Part shown: positions 45,491 to 56,649 of the stretch, piece after piece
Layout: every line of letters starts with the position of its first letter
Numbering within the stretch: position 1 is the first letter of the stretch
Assembly: GCA_038030265.1 (NCBI GenBank)
Contig: CM075939.1
Location: forward strand, 12,319,253-12,383,252
Source of the DNA: Corythucha ciliata
Taxonomy: Eukaryota; Arthropoda; Insecta; Hemiptera; Tingidae
Direction of reading: 5' to 3'
Length of the DNA stretch: 64,000 bases
The notes under the pieces: generated by a model
What the model saw: only the letters and a program-made list of their open reading frames with translations
What the model was told of the DNA's origin: nothing
Database searches by the model: none
Translations under genes and position numbers: made by a program

Positions 45491-45635
45491 GTCCGATAAT
45501 AGCGTTTTCACCTCTACGGCCCGGACCTGTGAATTACTTACTAATGGGGAAACGTGCATTACTGGCAGCCGGCAAATCAATGGAGGATTAAACAAGTTGA
45601 AAATAACACCAATCAAACCGAATCCCAGCGCATGA
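45393..45635 (+). pseudogene. Copia pre-integrase segment
   Basis: The shifted frame reads NVWFVPDIQKNRFSVLAAQD, the usual end of protease/start of pre-integrase wording, and then a GGLNKLK string. The normal His-Cys zinc domain and the DDE integrase core that should follow are absent. The sequence jumps to the acidic linker near 45610. Confidence 0.8.
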
Positions 45636-45778
45636 GTATTGAAAACGAAGAACAATTAGTGCAGGGTGGTGAGGATCTTGAAGATGAAAATAACGAGACG
45701 ATGAGAAACGAAGATGAAGAAGAGGGAATAACGACAACTGGATCAGACAGATCGTTCGCTGATTCGCCTACCGACTAG
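45610..45778 (+). pseudogene. Copia acidic linker before reverse transcriptase
   Basis: A Glu/Asp/Asn-rich stretch (EDLEDENNETMRNEDEEEG), typical of the spacer between integrase and polymerase, with a stop at 45776. It marks the right edge of the internal deletion. Confidence 0.65.
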
Positions 45779-45895
45779 ATATTCAAAGATTTTATTATGT
45801 CAGCTATAAGCGTTGTTTTAGAATATGACGAACCGACCTCATCAACGAAGCTGTATCTTGCTAGGAAAAAGATAACTGGGTGAAAGCGATGGACA

Positions 45896-46636
45896 ATGGC
45901 ATCATTGCGTGAGAATCAGACCTGGATACTGGAAAAGTTGCCTACAGGAAAACGAGCTCTGAAGTGCAAATGGGTTTACAAAGTGAAGACAAATCCAGAC
46001 GGAACAATAGAGAAATTCAAAGCACGATTAGTTGCGAAAGGCTTCCTTCAGAAGAAAGGGCAGGACTATGAAGAAACATTCAGCCCAGTAGTCAGGACTT
46101 CTACTATCCGAGCAATTCTGAGCAAAGCAGCCAACGAAAATATGTCGTTGCTGCAATTCGATGTGTCTACCACGTTCCTTTATGGTTACTTACATGAAGA
46201 AGTGTATATGGAACAGCCAGAGGGATACGATGACGGTACCGGAAGAGTCTGTCATTTAAAACGAAGCCTTATGTCTAAAACATCACCGAGATGCTGGAAT
46301 AATCGATTCGATCAATTTCTTTCAAAACTCGGATTTGAGAAGAGTGACGCAGATCCATGTTTATACTTCAAAGTGAATGGAAACGAAAAACTTTTAGTGA
46401 CACTCTACGTTGACGACGGACTGATAGCTGGTACGAACATGACTGACATAAACGATTTTCTTGAGAAACTCGAAGGCGAATTAAAAATCACAGTGAAACC
46501 AGCGACGTTCTACTTAGGCTTGGAAATAGCGAGAGACCGAAGTGGAAACATTAAGGTGGGACAGAAATCGTGCACAAAGAAAATTTTGGAGAGATTCGGA
46601 ATGAGCGATTGTCGTCCTGTATACCAACCTCTATAA
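45896..46636 (+). pseudogene. Copia reverse transcriptase frame
   Basis: A 246-codon frame with the copia polymerase wording in order: NQTWILEKLPTGKRALKCKW, KARLVAKGF, QFDVSTTFLYG with the first catalytic Asp, VYMEQPEGY, and the YVDD box at about residue 176. In a working element this domain copies the RNA. Coding similarity begins before the ATG, so the methionine is not the natural start. It ends at a stop created by a frameshift; the RNase H part continues in the next frame. Confidence 0.9.
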
Positions 46637-47377
46637 TAAAGGAAGGTTTCGAGTCAGGGAAAGTCGAGGAAACAGGAAACATTAAGTTTCCCTACAGACA
46701 AGCCGACGGCGCACTTATGTATCTCATGACAGGAATCCGACCGGACATAGCGTACTCTGTGGGTATAGCCGCCAGACACCTAGAAAATCCTACTGACGTA
46801 GATGTTGTAAGAGTAAAGCGCATATTCAGGTATCTGAGGGGAACAGAAAGTTGTGGCATTGCGTACAAGAGCAGATATATGTCTGGGGAATTGGAATGCT
46901 ACAGCGACGCAGATCATGGTGGAGACGTTGGCACCGGGCGATCAACTGCGGGAATAATTTTTTTGTATTCTGGAGGAGCTATCAGCTGGCAAAGTCAAAG
47001 GCAAATTTCAGTGGCCATTTCGACAACGGAGGCTGAACTGGTAGCAGCGAGTGAGGCTGCAAGAGAAATGATTTGGCTCAAGAGACTTTTCATTGATATT
47101 ATTCGAATGGAGAAGGTCCCAGTTATCAAAGTGGATAACGAAGCCGACTGAGACGAATTCGACTGGCTCACAGCCCAGAATTTCACAAGAGAACGAAACA
47201 TATCAGAATCAGACATTTTTTTGTTCGAGAACTGGTTGCTGAAAAGGAAGTTTCGGTACAGAAAGTTTCAACGGAATACCAAATTGCGGACGCAATGACA
47301 AAATCAATTAGTAAACAAAGACTGTCCTATCTGAAGAAAAATATGGGACTGATGGAACTTAATGAAACTAATTGTTC
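46637..47377 (+). pseudogene. Copia RNase H region
   Basis: In the shifted frame MYLMTGIRPDIAYSVG links to RNase H: YSDADHGGD (first Asp), STTEAELVAASEA (Glu) and KVDNEAD (third Asp). A second shift near 47150 moves the end into another frame, where EFHKRTKHI and YQIADAMTKS, the usual C-terminus, can be read. The domain order and residues are right but the frame is broken twice. Confidence 0.85.
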
Positions 47378-47385
47378 AGGGAAAG
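47378..47385 (+). promoter_or_regulatory. Copia polypurine tract
   Basis: AGGGAAAG directly before the 3' LTR, in the position of the plus-strand primer. Confidence 0.8.
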
Positions 47386-47546
47386 TGTTGGAATATTGCA
47401 ACAATGAGTTTGGTGCAACAAATAATTTTTAGTTCACCTGTCGTAAAAAAAAAGATTGTTAGTTAATTTTTGAAGACAAATAAAAAAAGACCAATTCGTT
47501 TTTCGTTAAAGTTAAAAGAAGAGCGTGTTCATTTTAAATTCTAGCT
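47386..47546 (+). repeat. Copia 3' LTR, 161 bp
   Basis: It begins TGTTGGAATATT and ends ATTCTAGCT, and is the partner of 44145-44308. Confidence 0.95.
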
Positions 47547-47551
47547 CATAT
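47547..47551 (+). repeat. Copia target-site duplication, right
   Basis: CATAT, equal to 44140-44144. Confidence 0.85.
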
Positions 47552-47650
47552 CTCCTTCGCGGAGCGGCAATGCGTCGAGGTATGGCCGATTGCCTGCTTA
47601 CAATTGTGGCACCGTGCGACGGATAGCCCGTCTCGGATCCGACAAGAGTC
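47547..47650 (-). pseudogene. LINE ORF1 zinc-knuckle segment, cut off by copia
   Basis: The minus strand reads RCHNCKQAIGHTSTHC, the first zinc knuckle, and then runs into the target duplication. The frame continues exactly at 44139 on the other side of the copia element. Upstream of about 47650 the similarity stops. Confidence 0.8.
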
Positions 47651-47859
47651 ATAATTAATAAAAATCCTACCTAATTAGTTTCGAGTGACCAGTCGAATCT
47701 CTTGACGTTGTCATCTAGCCTGTAAGCATGGCTTGGCCGACTTACAGAGGCGTCGTGATTTTTGGCTCGGTGACTGCGCCATTGAGCCATCAATGGTCGT
47801 GGATTCCATCAAAATCTGGAACTCCAGCCCAACCTAGGGTGACCACAGACGTCCTAATT
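47651..47859. other. Short unassigned stretch
   Basis: Non-tandem sequence between the LINE remnant and an F2 array. GGGTGACCACAGACGTCC near 47838 resembles the GTGACCAGACGTCC string at 15348. Confidence 0.4.
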
Positions 47860-48335
47860 TTTAGAGCGCCTCAAAATGTTCACTCTTCCATAACCAAAAG
47901 TTCCAAATTTTGAACCTTGAAAACTAAATTTTACGGATTTTTGTGATTTCCATCTCGACTTTAGCCAATTTTTTACGCTTTCAAAAACCAAACGTGGGGA
48001 TTGCTCCTACTAAAACCAGTTTCAGAAGGGTCAGCTCAATAATGCAACTGGTTGGGTCTTCGCAGGATACTAATTGCGGCGTACGTCTCCCAGGTGTAAC
48101 AAGTTCATCAAGCGTTAAAACGCAACGGGTTCGTGCGTGGATTAAAAACTAAAATTCCCAGATTCGGCTTATTCAAACATCAAAGTTTCATCTTTTTGGC
48201 CCTTACAAATTCTAAGTTTTGCAGATTTTCACTCTTTTAAACCTCAAATTTTGTGGATTTGGCTCATTCAAACCCTAATTTCATAGACGTTGGCTATTTT
48301 ATAGATAAATTTCGTGAGTTCGACAATATTGGTGC
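47860..48335 (+). repeat. F2 degenerate tandem array, forward
   Basis: Units such as TTTGGCTCATTCAAACCC and CTAATTTCATAGACG recur every 30 bp or so, partly interrupted near 48050-48130. Confidence 0.7.
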
Positions 48336-48399
48336 CTCCCGGGCGGCGTATCTATCACCAACGCCCACATCAAGTTGCCTTCAGGAGCAGCAATTTGGT

Positions 48400-48720
48400 G
48401 TTTTCTCATTTTTAGCCGCGAATTCGCATTTTTTCCATACTCCAGCAATTCTTTCATTTCAGTTGGTTCAAGAACCAACTGAACAATTTATCCTCGATTT
48501 TGCTGTGAATTTGTGTTTTTCCTAATTTTAGCCGCTAATAATATGAGTGATTTTCCCCGATTTTCCCGTGAATTAGCTATTTCTTCTGCTTTTAGCCACG
48601 AAGTTGCCTCCGGACCGCGACCTGCCAATTTCACTCAATTTATTTCAGTGAAATAGCAAATGTTCTCAATCCCCCTAAACAACAATATTTTTTCTTAACT
48701 ATTCTGAACTACTTTTAGGG
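48400..48720 (-). repeat. F1 degenerate tandem array, reverse
   Basis: About ten reverse units with a perfect palindrome embedded (48458-48483). Confidence 0.75.
48458..48483. repeat. Perfect 12-bp-arm palindrome
   Basis: TTCAGTTGGTTC, AA, GAACCAACTGAA. It shares the TTCAGTTGG arm string with 5795-5819. Confidence 0.92.
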
Positions 48721-51700
48721 CCAAACAAATTGTTTTTTTTTGTTCTGCTGGGCTGAAGGACTCTGGCAGGGATCTTACCACGAAACCCTCCCCTGGGCCC
48801 CGTTGTAGCTCTTTTGCGTCAGCAGTTAATGCCTGTGTGTGATACGGCAGGGGAGGAGTACACTAAACGACGGAGCTCCCAGCGGAAAAATGTTATAGAC
48901 AACAGTTACAAGTTTTCCTTTTTTATAATGTGCCACATCGTTCGTGCATTCCAAATATTTCACTACCAAACAATCAGTTTTTCGTGTAAAAGGCTACTTC
49001 CACTCTTATTAAATTTCTAGGACAAAATCATCGCCTGCAAAGTCCCTCAACCGCTTGGACAAGCGACAACCTCAAGTCAACTCCCGCATATATGGTAATG
49101 AACGCACAAAATAGCAAACAACCTAGCTCTCCGACTCTTGACCAGTGAATTGAATTAATTCAGTCCATGCCGGTAGCGTCGTATTTCGACTCACACTCCT
49201 CCTGAAGTTAATTACTTCGAATTTGGCCGACTGTGAACATAGGTGGACGTAGGAACCGTTGCCCCCCCCCCCCCCGAGTAATTATGTGGCGGGAGGACGC
49301 ATTTAATATAGGAAGTACCGCGCGCGTCATTTTAGAGCTCCCTCCGCACTACCCCGTGTGCTTGAATTTCCAACGCTTGTTCAAACTTAAATCCTTTAGG
49401 AGTCGTAATTATTTTGATTAGCAGAAGACTACGGAAACCATGGTTTTAATACCGTTGCCCCACGCCCTTTCTGTCCTACCTGAAAAGGAGAAGTTTCCTA
49501 TTACCTATTGGATATAATTTCTCAACTTTGAACGACGAGGAAAAATCGAGTCGCAGCTTAATTTAAGGATGGACGATTAAAAACGCCTAATAATCGAGTA
49601 GGCTCATTCGTGATTCGTATTACGAGCTATCACTAATAACGCTCTTTTGTCGTTGAGACGTTGCGGCGAAAAAAAAAACAAAAAAACGAAAGGAAATCCT
49701 CCCTGGTGTCATTCATTTCTTAAAGAGTGGCGCATGCACTGGCGCAGTGTTAGGGGGCCACCGAGTTTTTTTTTCAAAGGGGGGTGGGTTGATCGTGGTG
49801 CGGGTGGTTTTGCCGGCTCTCCCATCGCCATAGATGTAGTTTGTATGGGCGAAGGGAAAGGACTTTTAGTGGAGGAAAGGAGAAGTTCAGAAAAAGGTTG
49901 TTTTTAAAAATAGACAGATATAGAGAGGGAAAGTTGAAGGGTTAGCGTGGAATCTGCGCTATTTGACCGTCCTGTGATCTTTTATACGACATTCTCACGC
50001 GAAGTGTGTCCGAAGCAGTGAAAAAAGAAAGAAAGTAAAGTACTAACTTGGAATTGGATCTCGAGAAGTCCATTTTTCATCGTAAAACGGATCTTTTAGC
50101 TTATTGAATTAGTAAAATGTTTTAACTACAACTACGAGACTGTTCTGACAGCATGAATATTATAGGTCAGTAAAATATTGCCCATGAAAAATACTCTTTT
50201 ATGTTTTATGATATGCTGGTATTAGGGGAAAATTAGTCGAGTTTTATCGGGTGGGTGACGTAAGCGAAACGTATTTCAAAGTCACGATTTGTAGAAACTG
50301 CTGTCATTCCACGTGCAAGAAGACATAAGTGGCAGCTGAGTGATATTGAAACTGATTGGTAATGGGGGGAGGAGTGAATTGATCGGAAGTATAAAAGCCT
50401 TCACCTACACCTTTAATTAATTTAACTGAGTTAATTTCGAAGCCTTCACTTCTGTGACTGTGACGGACGTTTAGGATGGAGGGGATGTTAAGCCCGGATT
50501 GAAAAACCAAAAAAGTTATCCAAGTTTGTCGATAATTTATAAATAGAACCCCCTCCTCTCACTAATTCATTGAATTATTTGAATTCCTTCCTTCTTTCAA
50601 GAATCGCACTCGATGTCCTAAATTTTTTAACGCTTCGTTTCGTGCTATAAATTGTCGTGCTTTAAGAACGTGAACTTCAAATTGCAAATATTATTAAGTA
50701 AAAGGTAATAATTTATTGTTTTTAAATTCAAAGCCTTTCAGAATAGTAGGGCTCTCATGAAATCACAATTTCGATCCACTTCAGAACTTGTTTTCTCGTT
50801 AGCTTATGTCCTGTACTTCAATTCCAATCGGCGTTACAGGTTATTGCCTACCTTGTGTACTCAATACGTTCTTTTCAGTTTTTGGCTTTTGTGGAAAAGC
50901 CAAATGAATGAGTAGGTACCTGATAATAAGCAAAATAAACTCAGGAACATAGTTCATTGAGTGGTTGGGTCTTTTTCTTCTGAGTTAAGCCACTCTCGTT
51001 TTTGTTTCGATCAATATTCATTATCTTTCATTTTTCATAATTTCATTGGTCGCTCTTGACCACTTAATCAATCGAGACGGATGGGCTGACATTTTGTTTG
51101 ATAAAAAAAGAAAACAAAAATAGCAGCCATCAACGAACTTCGATTTATCTCAGACTTCAAGGACATTCAACGCTCACACACACATACCCCTCATAATAAA
51201 CCTCTCCCTTTTGATATTGTGTGACGGATATAAGTGGTGGAATGGTTGATTTGAAATTTAAACCCCACACACCACTCTTTCACCGGAACTCACTTGGCGC
51301 GTATTATCTTGTCACAAATTCAATTTTTCGCTTTGAATTTCTTCTTTGTCCCTGTCAAATTCAAGTTGAAAGTTCTGCTTTGAATTACTATACGGCTTGC
51401 CGAAATCAAAATCGTTGAATTTCGAGAGTTTGTACATAATTTACTTTGAAAAGACCCCCCCCCCAAACCCCACCATTTCCCATAACAACACCTTTTACCG
51501 GCATCCCCGTCTTTGTTGATAAGTTTTTCCTCTGTGCTGTAATTAATTTTCTTGGCGGAATTCTCGTTTTTACTTATAATAATATCGAAACGACCTTTCC
51601 CCCCTTTTTTTTTGAGGCATAAATTTATATTAAAGCTTAAAATTAAGTACTACAGTAACACTTTTATTTTTGTATGCCCTTCCATTTTGAATAGCCTCCA

Positions 51701-52780
51701 GACTAATCCTCTCCCACCTCCGGTATAATTTTAATCGCACCCTGGAGCTACTGCTGGGGTTAATGACTTGATTTATAGATTGAAGGTGAGGATGGTGGTG
51801 GGGGGCGGGGTATATTCATTGGGAAAAGGTGGACATTATTTCCACCAATGAATCAAAACTTTATTAAAAGGGCTTTCTGTGGGGCTCACTCGTGCGTGGC
51901 AAGATAGAGGACGGTGAAAAGGAAAGGAAGGGCACTACTGGGCTTTTCAAATAAGAAAAAGGAAAAATTGGATTTGCATAAAAACCTTTGGGCCTAGTGT
52001 ATTTAGTTTCGTGGCATGGCGAGTGGGGAGTAGAGGGTGAGAAAAAGCTCTCTCGTCAATTTGAGTTCGTGATTTGTTTCTTTGCAATAACGACCTCTCC
52101 ACCATTCCACGGATAAAAGTTACCCGGTCCAAACATTCTATAGTGCGGGGGGGGGGGGAGTTTTGAAGAGTTGTTTAGAAGGAGGGTGTTTAGGTCTCTC
52201 GAACAGGAGGCGCGGGGGCGTCCACAGTTTGACTGAAAAAAATATTTCACAGTTTATACTTAAAATATGGTCACTTTGAGTCAAAACTGGACAAAAAACC
52301 CATCAGTTTGCACTTGCGTGTATTTTCGGCACAAAAAGACCACTAAATCTATGTGAAATATCACGCTGATCAAAAACCGTCGAAGGGCAGCGCTGTCAAA
52401 AGTAAACAGAGTCTGTTGAGTAGTGTGAGTGAATCCCAAAGTGACCATCCTACTGGAAATTTAACCCTCTATCAACGTAGATCCGCAAACGACTCATTTT
52501 CGGTTGTTTGACAGAAAACTGTGTGAATTTGTCAGTGTATATCCGAATAATTTTACGTTATAGTGTCGAGAAAGCCCATCCACCATGGTTCAACCTTTTT
52601 TTCTTCTTCTTTTTTTATTTTTGTTTATGTATGTTTATATTTTATGTTATTCCACGTTATGTTTACCAATTAATTATCAATTATTAATGAATAGGGATTT
52701 ATCCTGATGATTTAGTGTGGCAAATTGATGGTGTATAGTCTTCTAAGAGCACATTCTGGGGCCGGGAAACACCAAAAATT
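48721..52780. other. Non-tandem island, no gene recognised
   Basis: It holds C or G runs at 49262 (14), 51455 (10) and 52147 (12), TATAAAAG at 50390-50397, and a dispersed-repeat copy at 50794-50860. Frames up to 86 codons have no recognised domain. Confidence 0.5.
50794..50860 (+). repeat. TTAGCTTATG dispersed repeat, copy 1
   Basis: About 67 bp from TCTCGTTAGCTTATGTCC to CCTACCTTGTGTAC, about 75-80% identical to 57592-57656. Confidence 0.65.
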
Positions 52781-52789
52781 CATCACAAT

Positions 52790-53110
52790 TGGCTAAACTC
52801 ACGTATTTCTCACACTTTTAACCGCAGAACAGTCGAACTAGTGGTTTTCTCAGTTTCTTGCGAAGAACATCCAGGCTGCCAAATTAAAAATTTCCACCAC
52901 GAAATGGCTGAATTAACCGTTCCCCCCCCCTTCTCTCACAAATTTTCAAGCGCAGAACAGTCGAACTCGCAGTTTTGTCTCAATAGTGCAAGAAACTGCC
53001 AAACTTACTAATTCATTTTGGGAATTTCAACCGCAAAATGCCCGACTCCCCGATTTTTCTAAATTATATCGGGATCGGCCAAAATGTGTACGCTTAGCAG
53101 CGAAAACTGA
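52790..53110. repeat. F8 degenerate array
   Basis: Strings like ACCGCAGAACAGTCGAACT, AGCGCAGAACAGTCGAACTC and ACCGCAAAATGCCCGACTCC recur, separated by T-rich and TCTCA-containing links. It is a separate short-period family just before a long F1 array. Confidence 0.6.
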
Positions 53111-53239
53111 CGTTTTTGGAAGTTTTAGGTGAGAAATGGCTCATTTCTTGGTCCGTAGTTGCGTACCGAGGTTGAGCGGAGGCCCCTCAAAATGTTTAAT
53201 GATGGGAAACCCGACTCCAAAGTATCGCGGTCCAAGTGC

Positions 53240-55790
53240 GCATGTATGCGGGCAAGTCTTCGGCTAAAATTATGAAATAGTACTAGTCCCCAGATTCTGA
53301 AGGTTCTTAGACGGGTAATATTGAGAAATATTGCGCCAATGCGCTGTTCTTGGGGCAAATACGGCACTAGATGATGAAAAAAAAACGCAAATTTCTACAC
53401 GCAAGTTTGTGGCTAAAATTTGGAAAAGTGTTCGTTCGCGGCTAAAACTGAGAAATTGGGCTTGTCGTTTGCTCCCAAAATTGAATAAATCGTTCACTCG
53501 TGGCTATAAAATTGAAAAAAACAAATCGCGGTTTCTTTGATGCAACTTCCAGACCAATTCGACGTTTTTGGAGGCCATTTTACGGCTATTGAATTTAAAA
53601 AAAATGCTAATTGCGGCAACCATTTTGAAAAAGCGCTCGTGGCTCACTCGTGGCCTTAAATCGAGAAAATACGACAATTCACGGTATCGTGATACAACTT
53701 TTGGACTGAAATATTGAAAACTCGCCAATTCACAATTTTTGGAGGCTCTTTCAAGGCATTTGTGGCTAAAACTTGGAAAAGTGTTCGTTCGCTGCTAAAA
53801 TTGAGAAATATTGAGAATTGAGAGAACCGCCAGAAAAAAAAGCCAATTCGTACGGCCGACGTGAGAAAAAAATATTTATTTCGAGATTGAATTCTAGAAA
53901 GAGCGCTAATTCGTGACTGGATTTTAGGAAGAGCTGCTCGTCTGCAGGCTAAATTGGCGGAAAAAAGCGTGATACCGGCTCAAATTGTGGGAAAAAACTC
54001 ATTCGTGTATACCGCTTTACCACTATAATAGAGAAAGAACGCCAAAGTGCTGTTCTTTAGGAGTATCCACGAGCAAAAATTTCAATAAGCGCTTAAATCA
54101 GGGCTAAAATTGAGAAAATGATAAAAATACGTTCCTCAAAGATGCGGGGGGGGGGGGAGAGCACTAATTCGTGCCTTTTGGAGGCTATTATGTGACTATA
54201 ATTGAGAAAAACTCAAAACTCGGTCAAATCGCCGCGCCGTCACAAAAATTTAAAAAATAGCACCAAAATTCACTGCTAAAATCGATAAAAGTGCCAATTG
54301 GCGTCGAATATTGGGGAATTCCGCTCTTTGGAGGGTAAAAATTGGGAAAAACACTCGTTTCTGGCAAAAATTGAGAAAAAGGGCTAACTTCATGGTTCCA
54401 CAGTTGAGAAAATGAGTCAATTTGTGGCTTTGTGGTACAAATGTAAGACAAAATTTGACAAAACTATCTAATTCACTATTTTTGACGGCCCTTTTACAGC
54501 GGCCTTCAGCTTTAATTGAGGATAACGCTAATTTAGGTACTGTTCTTCGAGCAAAGTCTCTAAAATTAAAGGAAAAAAATATAATTCGTGGTCAACACGT
54601 CAAGCTCAAAGCTAATCCGTTATTATAAAATCGAGAATTACTGCTAATTCACGGCTAAAATAGTGAATAAAAACGTCATTCGTGGTCATGAAATTGAGGA
54701 ATTGTGCCAATTTGAGGTTTCTAGATACAATGCGGACTAAACAGGATAAAGAGCTAGAAATCTAGGTTTTCGGAGGCCATTTTATGGCTTTAATTTGAGA
54801 AAAAACCGCTTGTGTGCTGTTCTTCGGGAAAATCCACGACCAACATTTAAAAAAGAAAAAAAACCACTTAATTCACGATTATAAAATCGAAAAAATCGCG
54901 ACTTCGAGTCTATAATCGAGAAAGAACGCTCACTCGAGGGTAACATTGAGAAAAAGCTCTCGTTGGCAGCTGAAGAATTTAGAAAAAGGGCTCACTTCGT
55001 GGCTCGAATTGAGAAAATCGCAAATTTTTCAGGGTCCTGATACAACTTTTAGACCAAAATTGAGGGAACGCACCGATTCACAATTTTTTGACTGACTAAA
55101 ATTATAAAAATCTATAAACACGTAAATTTGGCGTTCTTGGGGCATATCCGCCACTAAAATGGCTGACTTGTGGGAAAAAAACCGCTGATTCACGATAAAA
55201 ACCGAAAGAAAGAGCACTAATTTGCGGCTAAAATTGAGAATTAACGCATTTGTCCCGAACTTTGGGCAGACACTCGACCAAAATTTAAAAATAGCGCTTA
55301 ATTCGCGTGGCTGAAATCGAGAATAGCATTAATTCACGTTTAAAATCAAGAAAAAGTCTGCTCATTCGAGGGTAAAACTGAGAAAAAACGCTCACTCGTG
55401 GCTCTATTTCAGATACATGCTCCAATTCATCGGTGTCGTGATAAAACTTCATAAACAAAAATTGTGAAAACTCACTAATTCACAAATTTGGAACGCCTAA
55501 AATCGATAAAAACGATAATGTGTGTTGTTATAAGGGGCAAGTCTGTCACTAAAATGGCTAACGTGTGAAAAAAAGCGCTGCTTACTCGCAATTAAAACCG
55601 ATGACGAGTGCTAAATCACGGCTAAAATTAAGAAAGACGTCTCGTTTGATGCTCAAATAGAGGGAAAGCGAATGATTAAGGCTGAAATTGTAAAAAAAAA
55701 ATCCTTCGTGGCTAAAATTGAGAAAATACACCAATTGGAGGTTTCCGGATGCAATGAAAAACTAAGGAAAACTCACTGATTCGAGGCTTA
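53240..55790 (+). repeat. F1 array with ~300-bp higher-order repeat
   Basis: The longest F1 array, about 2.5 kb forward. Two marked variant units alternate. The C-unit (GATACAACTT plus AGACCAAAATTG, then TTTTTGGAGGCCATTTTA) occurs near 53539, 53692, 54434, 54723, 55039, 55440 and 55750. The G-unit (TGTTCTTCGGGCAAGTCC-like) occurs near 53345, 54048, 54541, 54817, 55132 and 55520. From 54434 on, C-units are about 290-400 bp apart and each is followed by a G-unit 85-110 bp later, so groups of roughly ten ~29-bp units were copied together. A G12 run lies at 54146-54157. Confidence 0.85.
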
Positions 55791-56240
55791 TTTCATGAAC
55801 GGAGCAGACCAAAATTACAATTTTGGCCGCGAAATGTCAAAATTCGTGGATTTTCTCAATTTCATCCACCGAGTAGCAGTAATTCCGACATTTCACAAAT
55901 GTCAACTTCTCGGATTTCACTCGTTTGAAATAAAAAATGTCTAAAGTGGTGGCAAATGTCAAAGAGCAGTTTCACGTGTCTCACCATTTTCAGAATCTAA
56001 AATTAAATCGATTTAAAATCGAAAATCGTGGGTCTGGCGCTTTCGAAGCCCAAATTTTGAGCGTTATTGACTTTCATAGAAACAAAGTCCGCGAGTTTCG
56101 CTCACTCAAAAAGTCGATTTTACTGGATTGACTCAATAAACTTTCTTACTTTTATCCGCGAATTAGCGCAATTTCCTCATTCAGCCGGGGATTAACGATT
56201 TTGTTCACTTTTTCTTTATGCGTCAGACAATTAATTAATG
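55791..56240. repeat. Mixed degenerate repeat, orientation change
   Basis: F2-like strings (AAATTCGTGGATTTTCTC) pass into a few reverse F1 units near 56150-56230. Confidence 0.5.
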
Positions 56241-56361
56241 ACCTGAGCTTGGATAACCCTGTGTCTAAGGGACAATTATGGGATTACTCCCCCCTCACAA
56301 CACCCTCCCGGTCACAAATGTGAACGCGAGGGAGTGGGGGAGGAGTTCCGAGAGGGGATTT

Positions 56362-56404
56362 CTCCCGGGTGGATGATTCGCTCTTTGCGTGGACTCCCGG
56401 GTGG
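56362..56404 (+). repeat. CTCCCGGGTGG repeated 32 bp apart
   Basis: The string occurs at 56362-56372 and again at 56394-56404, at the 5' edge of the tRNA-like sequence. Confidence 0.8.
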
Positions 56405-56471
56405 CTCAATTGGTCAGAGCACCTGCCGTGAAACCAGGAGGTCGTGGGTTCGAATCCCACCTGGGGAGCCA
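56394..56471 (+). tRNA. tRNA-like sequence, probably a pseudogene or SINE head
   Basis: An intact internal promoter: box A TGGCTCAATTGG (56402-56413) and box B GGTTCGAATCC (56447-56457). The D stem GCTC/GAGC and the 5-bp T stem GTGGG/CCCAC are perfect. The acceptor stem TCCCGGG/CTGGGGA has one G-G mismatch. The anticodon stem CCTGC/CCAGG has a C-C mismatch at its inner pair, and position 33 is not T, so the isotype is uncertain (TGA in the standard register). CCA follows in the DNA, then T7 (56472-56478), a Pol III stop. The encoded CCA and damaged anticodon arm favour a retroposed tRNA or SINE. The minus-strand VGFEPTTSWF frame is a by-product. Confidence 0.6.
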
Positions 56472-56649
56472 TTTTTTTCTCGCAACTTGAAACAAGTAAA
56501 AAATGGAAAGTATTTTATTGCAAGATCAATTTATTTATTTTCAGCTACTCCACTCCCTCGAATTCACAGTTTTGACCAGGGTGGTTCGTTGAGCAGTGGA
56601 GTAAACCTATAATGGTCTGTAGGCAGGGTCATCTAAGCCCAATTAATTG

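Larger units (their letters stand above)
44145..47546 (+). mobile_element. Ty1/copia LTR retrotransposon, integrase-deleted, 3.4 kb
   Basis: Two LTRs, a primer-binding site, a gag-protease frame, a reverse transcriptase frame, an RNase H frame, a purine tract and a 5-bp target duplication are all in place. At 3.4 kb it is shorter than the usual 4.5-5 kb. The integrase core between the pre-integrase domain and reverse transcriptase is missing, and frameshifts lie near 45400, 46635 and 47150. It sits inside a LINE ORF1. It cannot transpose by itself but keeps the ends a related active element would need. Confidence 0.95.

Noticed and set aside
56284..56472. 62-codon minus ORF with VGFEPTTSWF
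   Set aside because: It is an antisense translation of the tRNA-like sequence. The same phrase appears as a false protein wherever such repeats occur.
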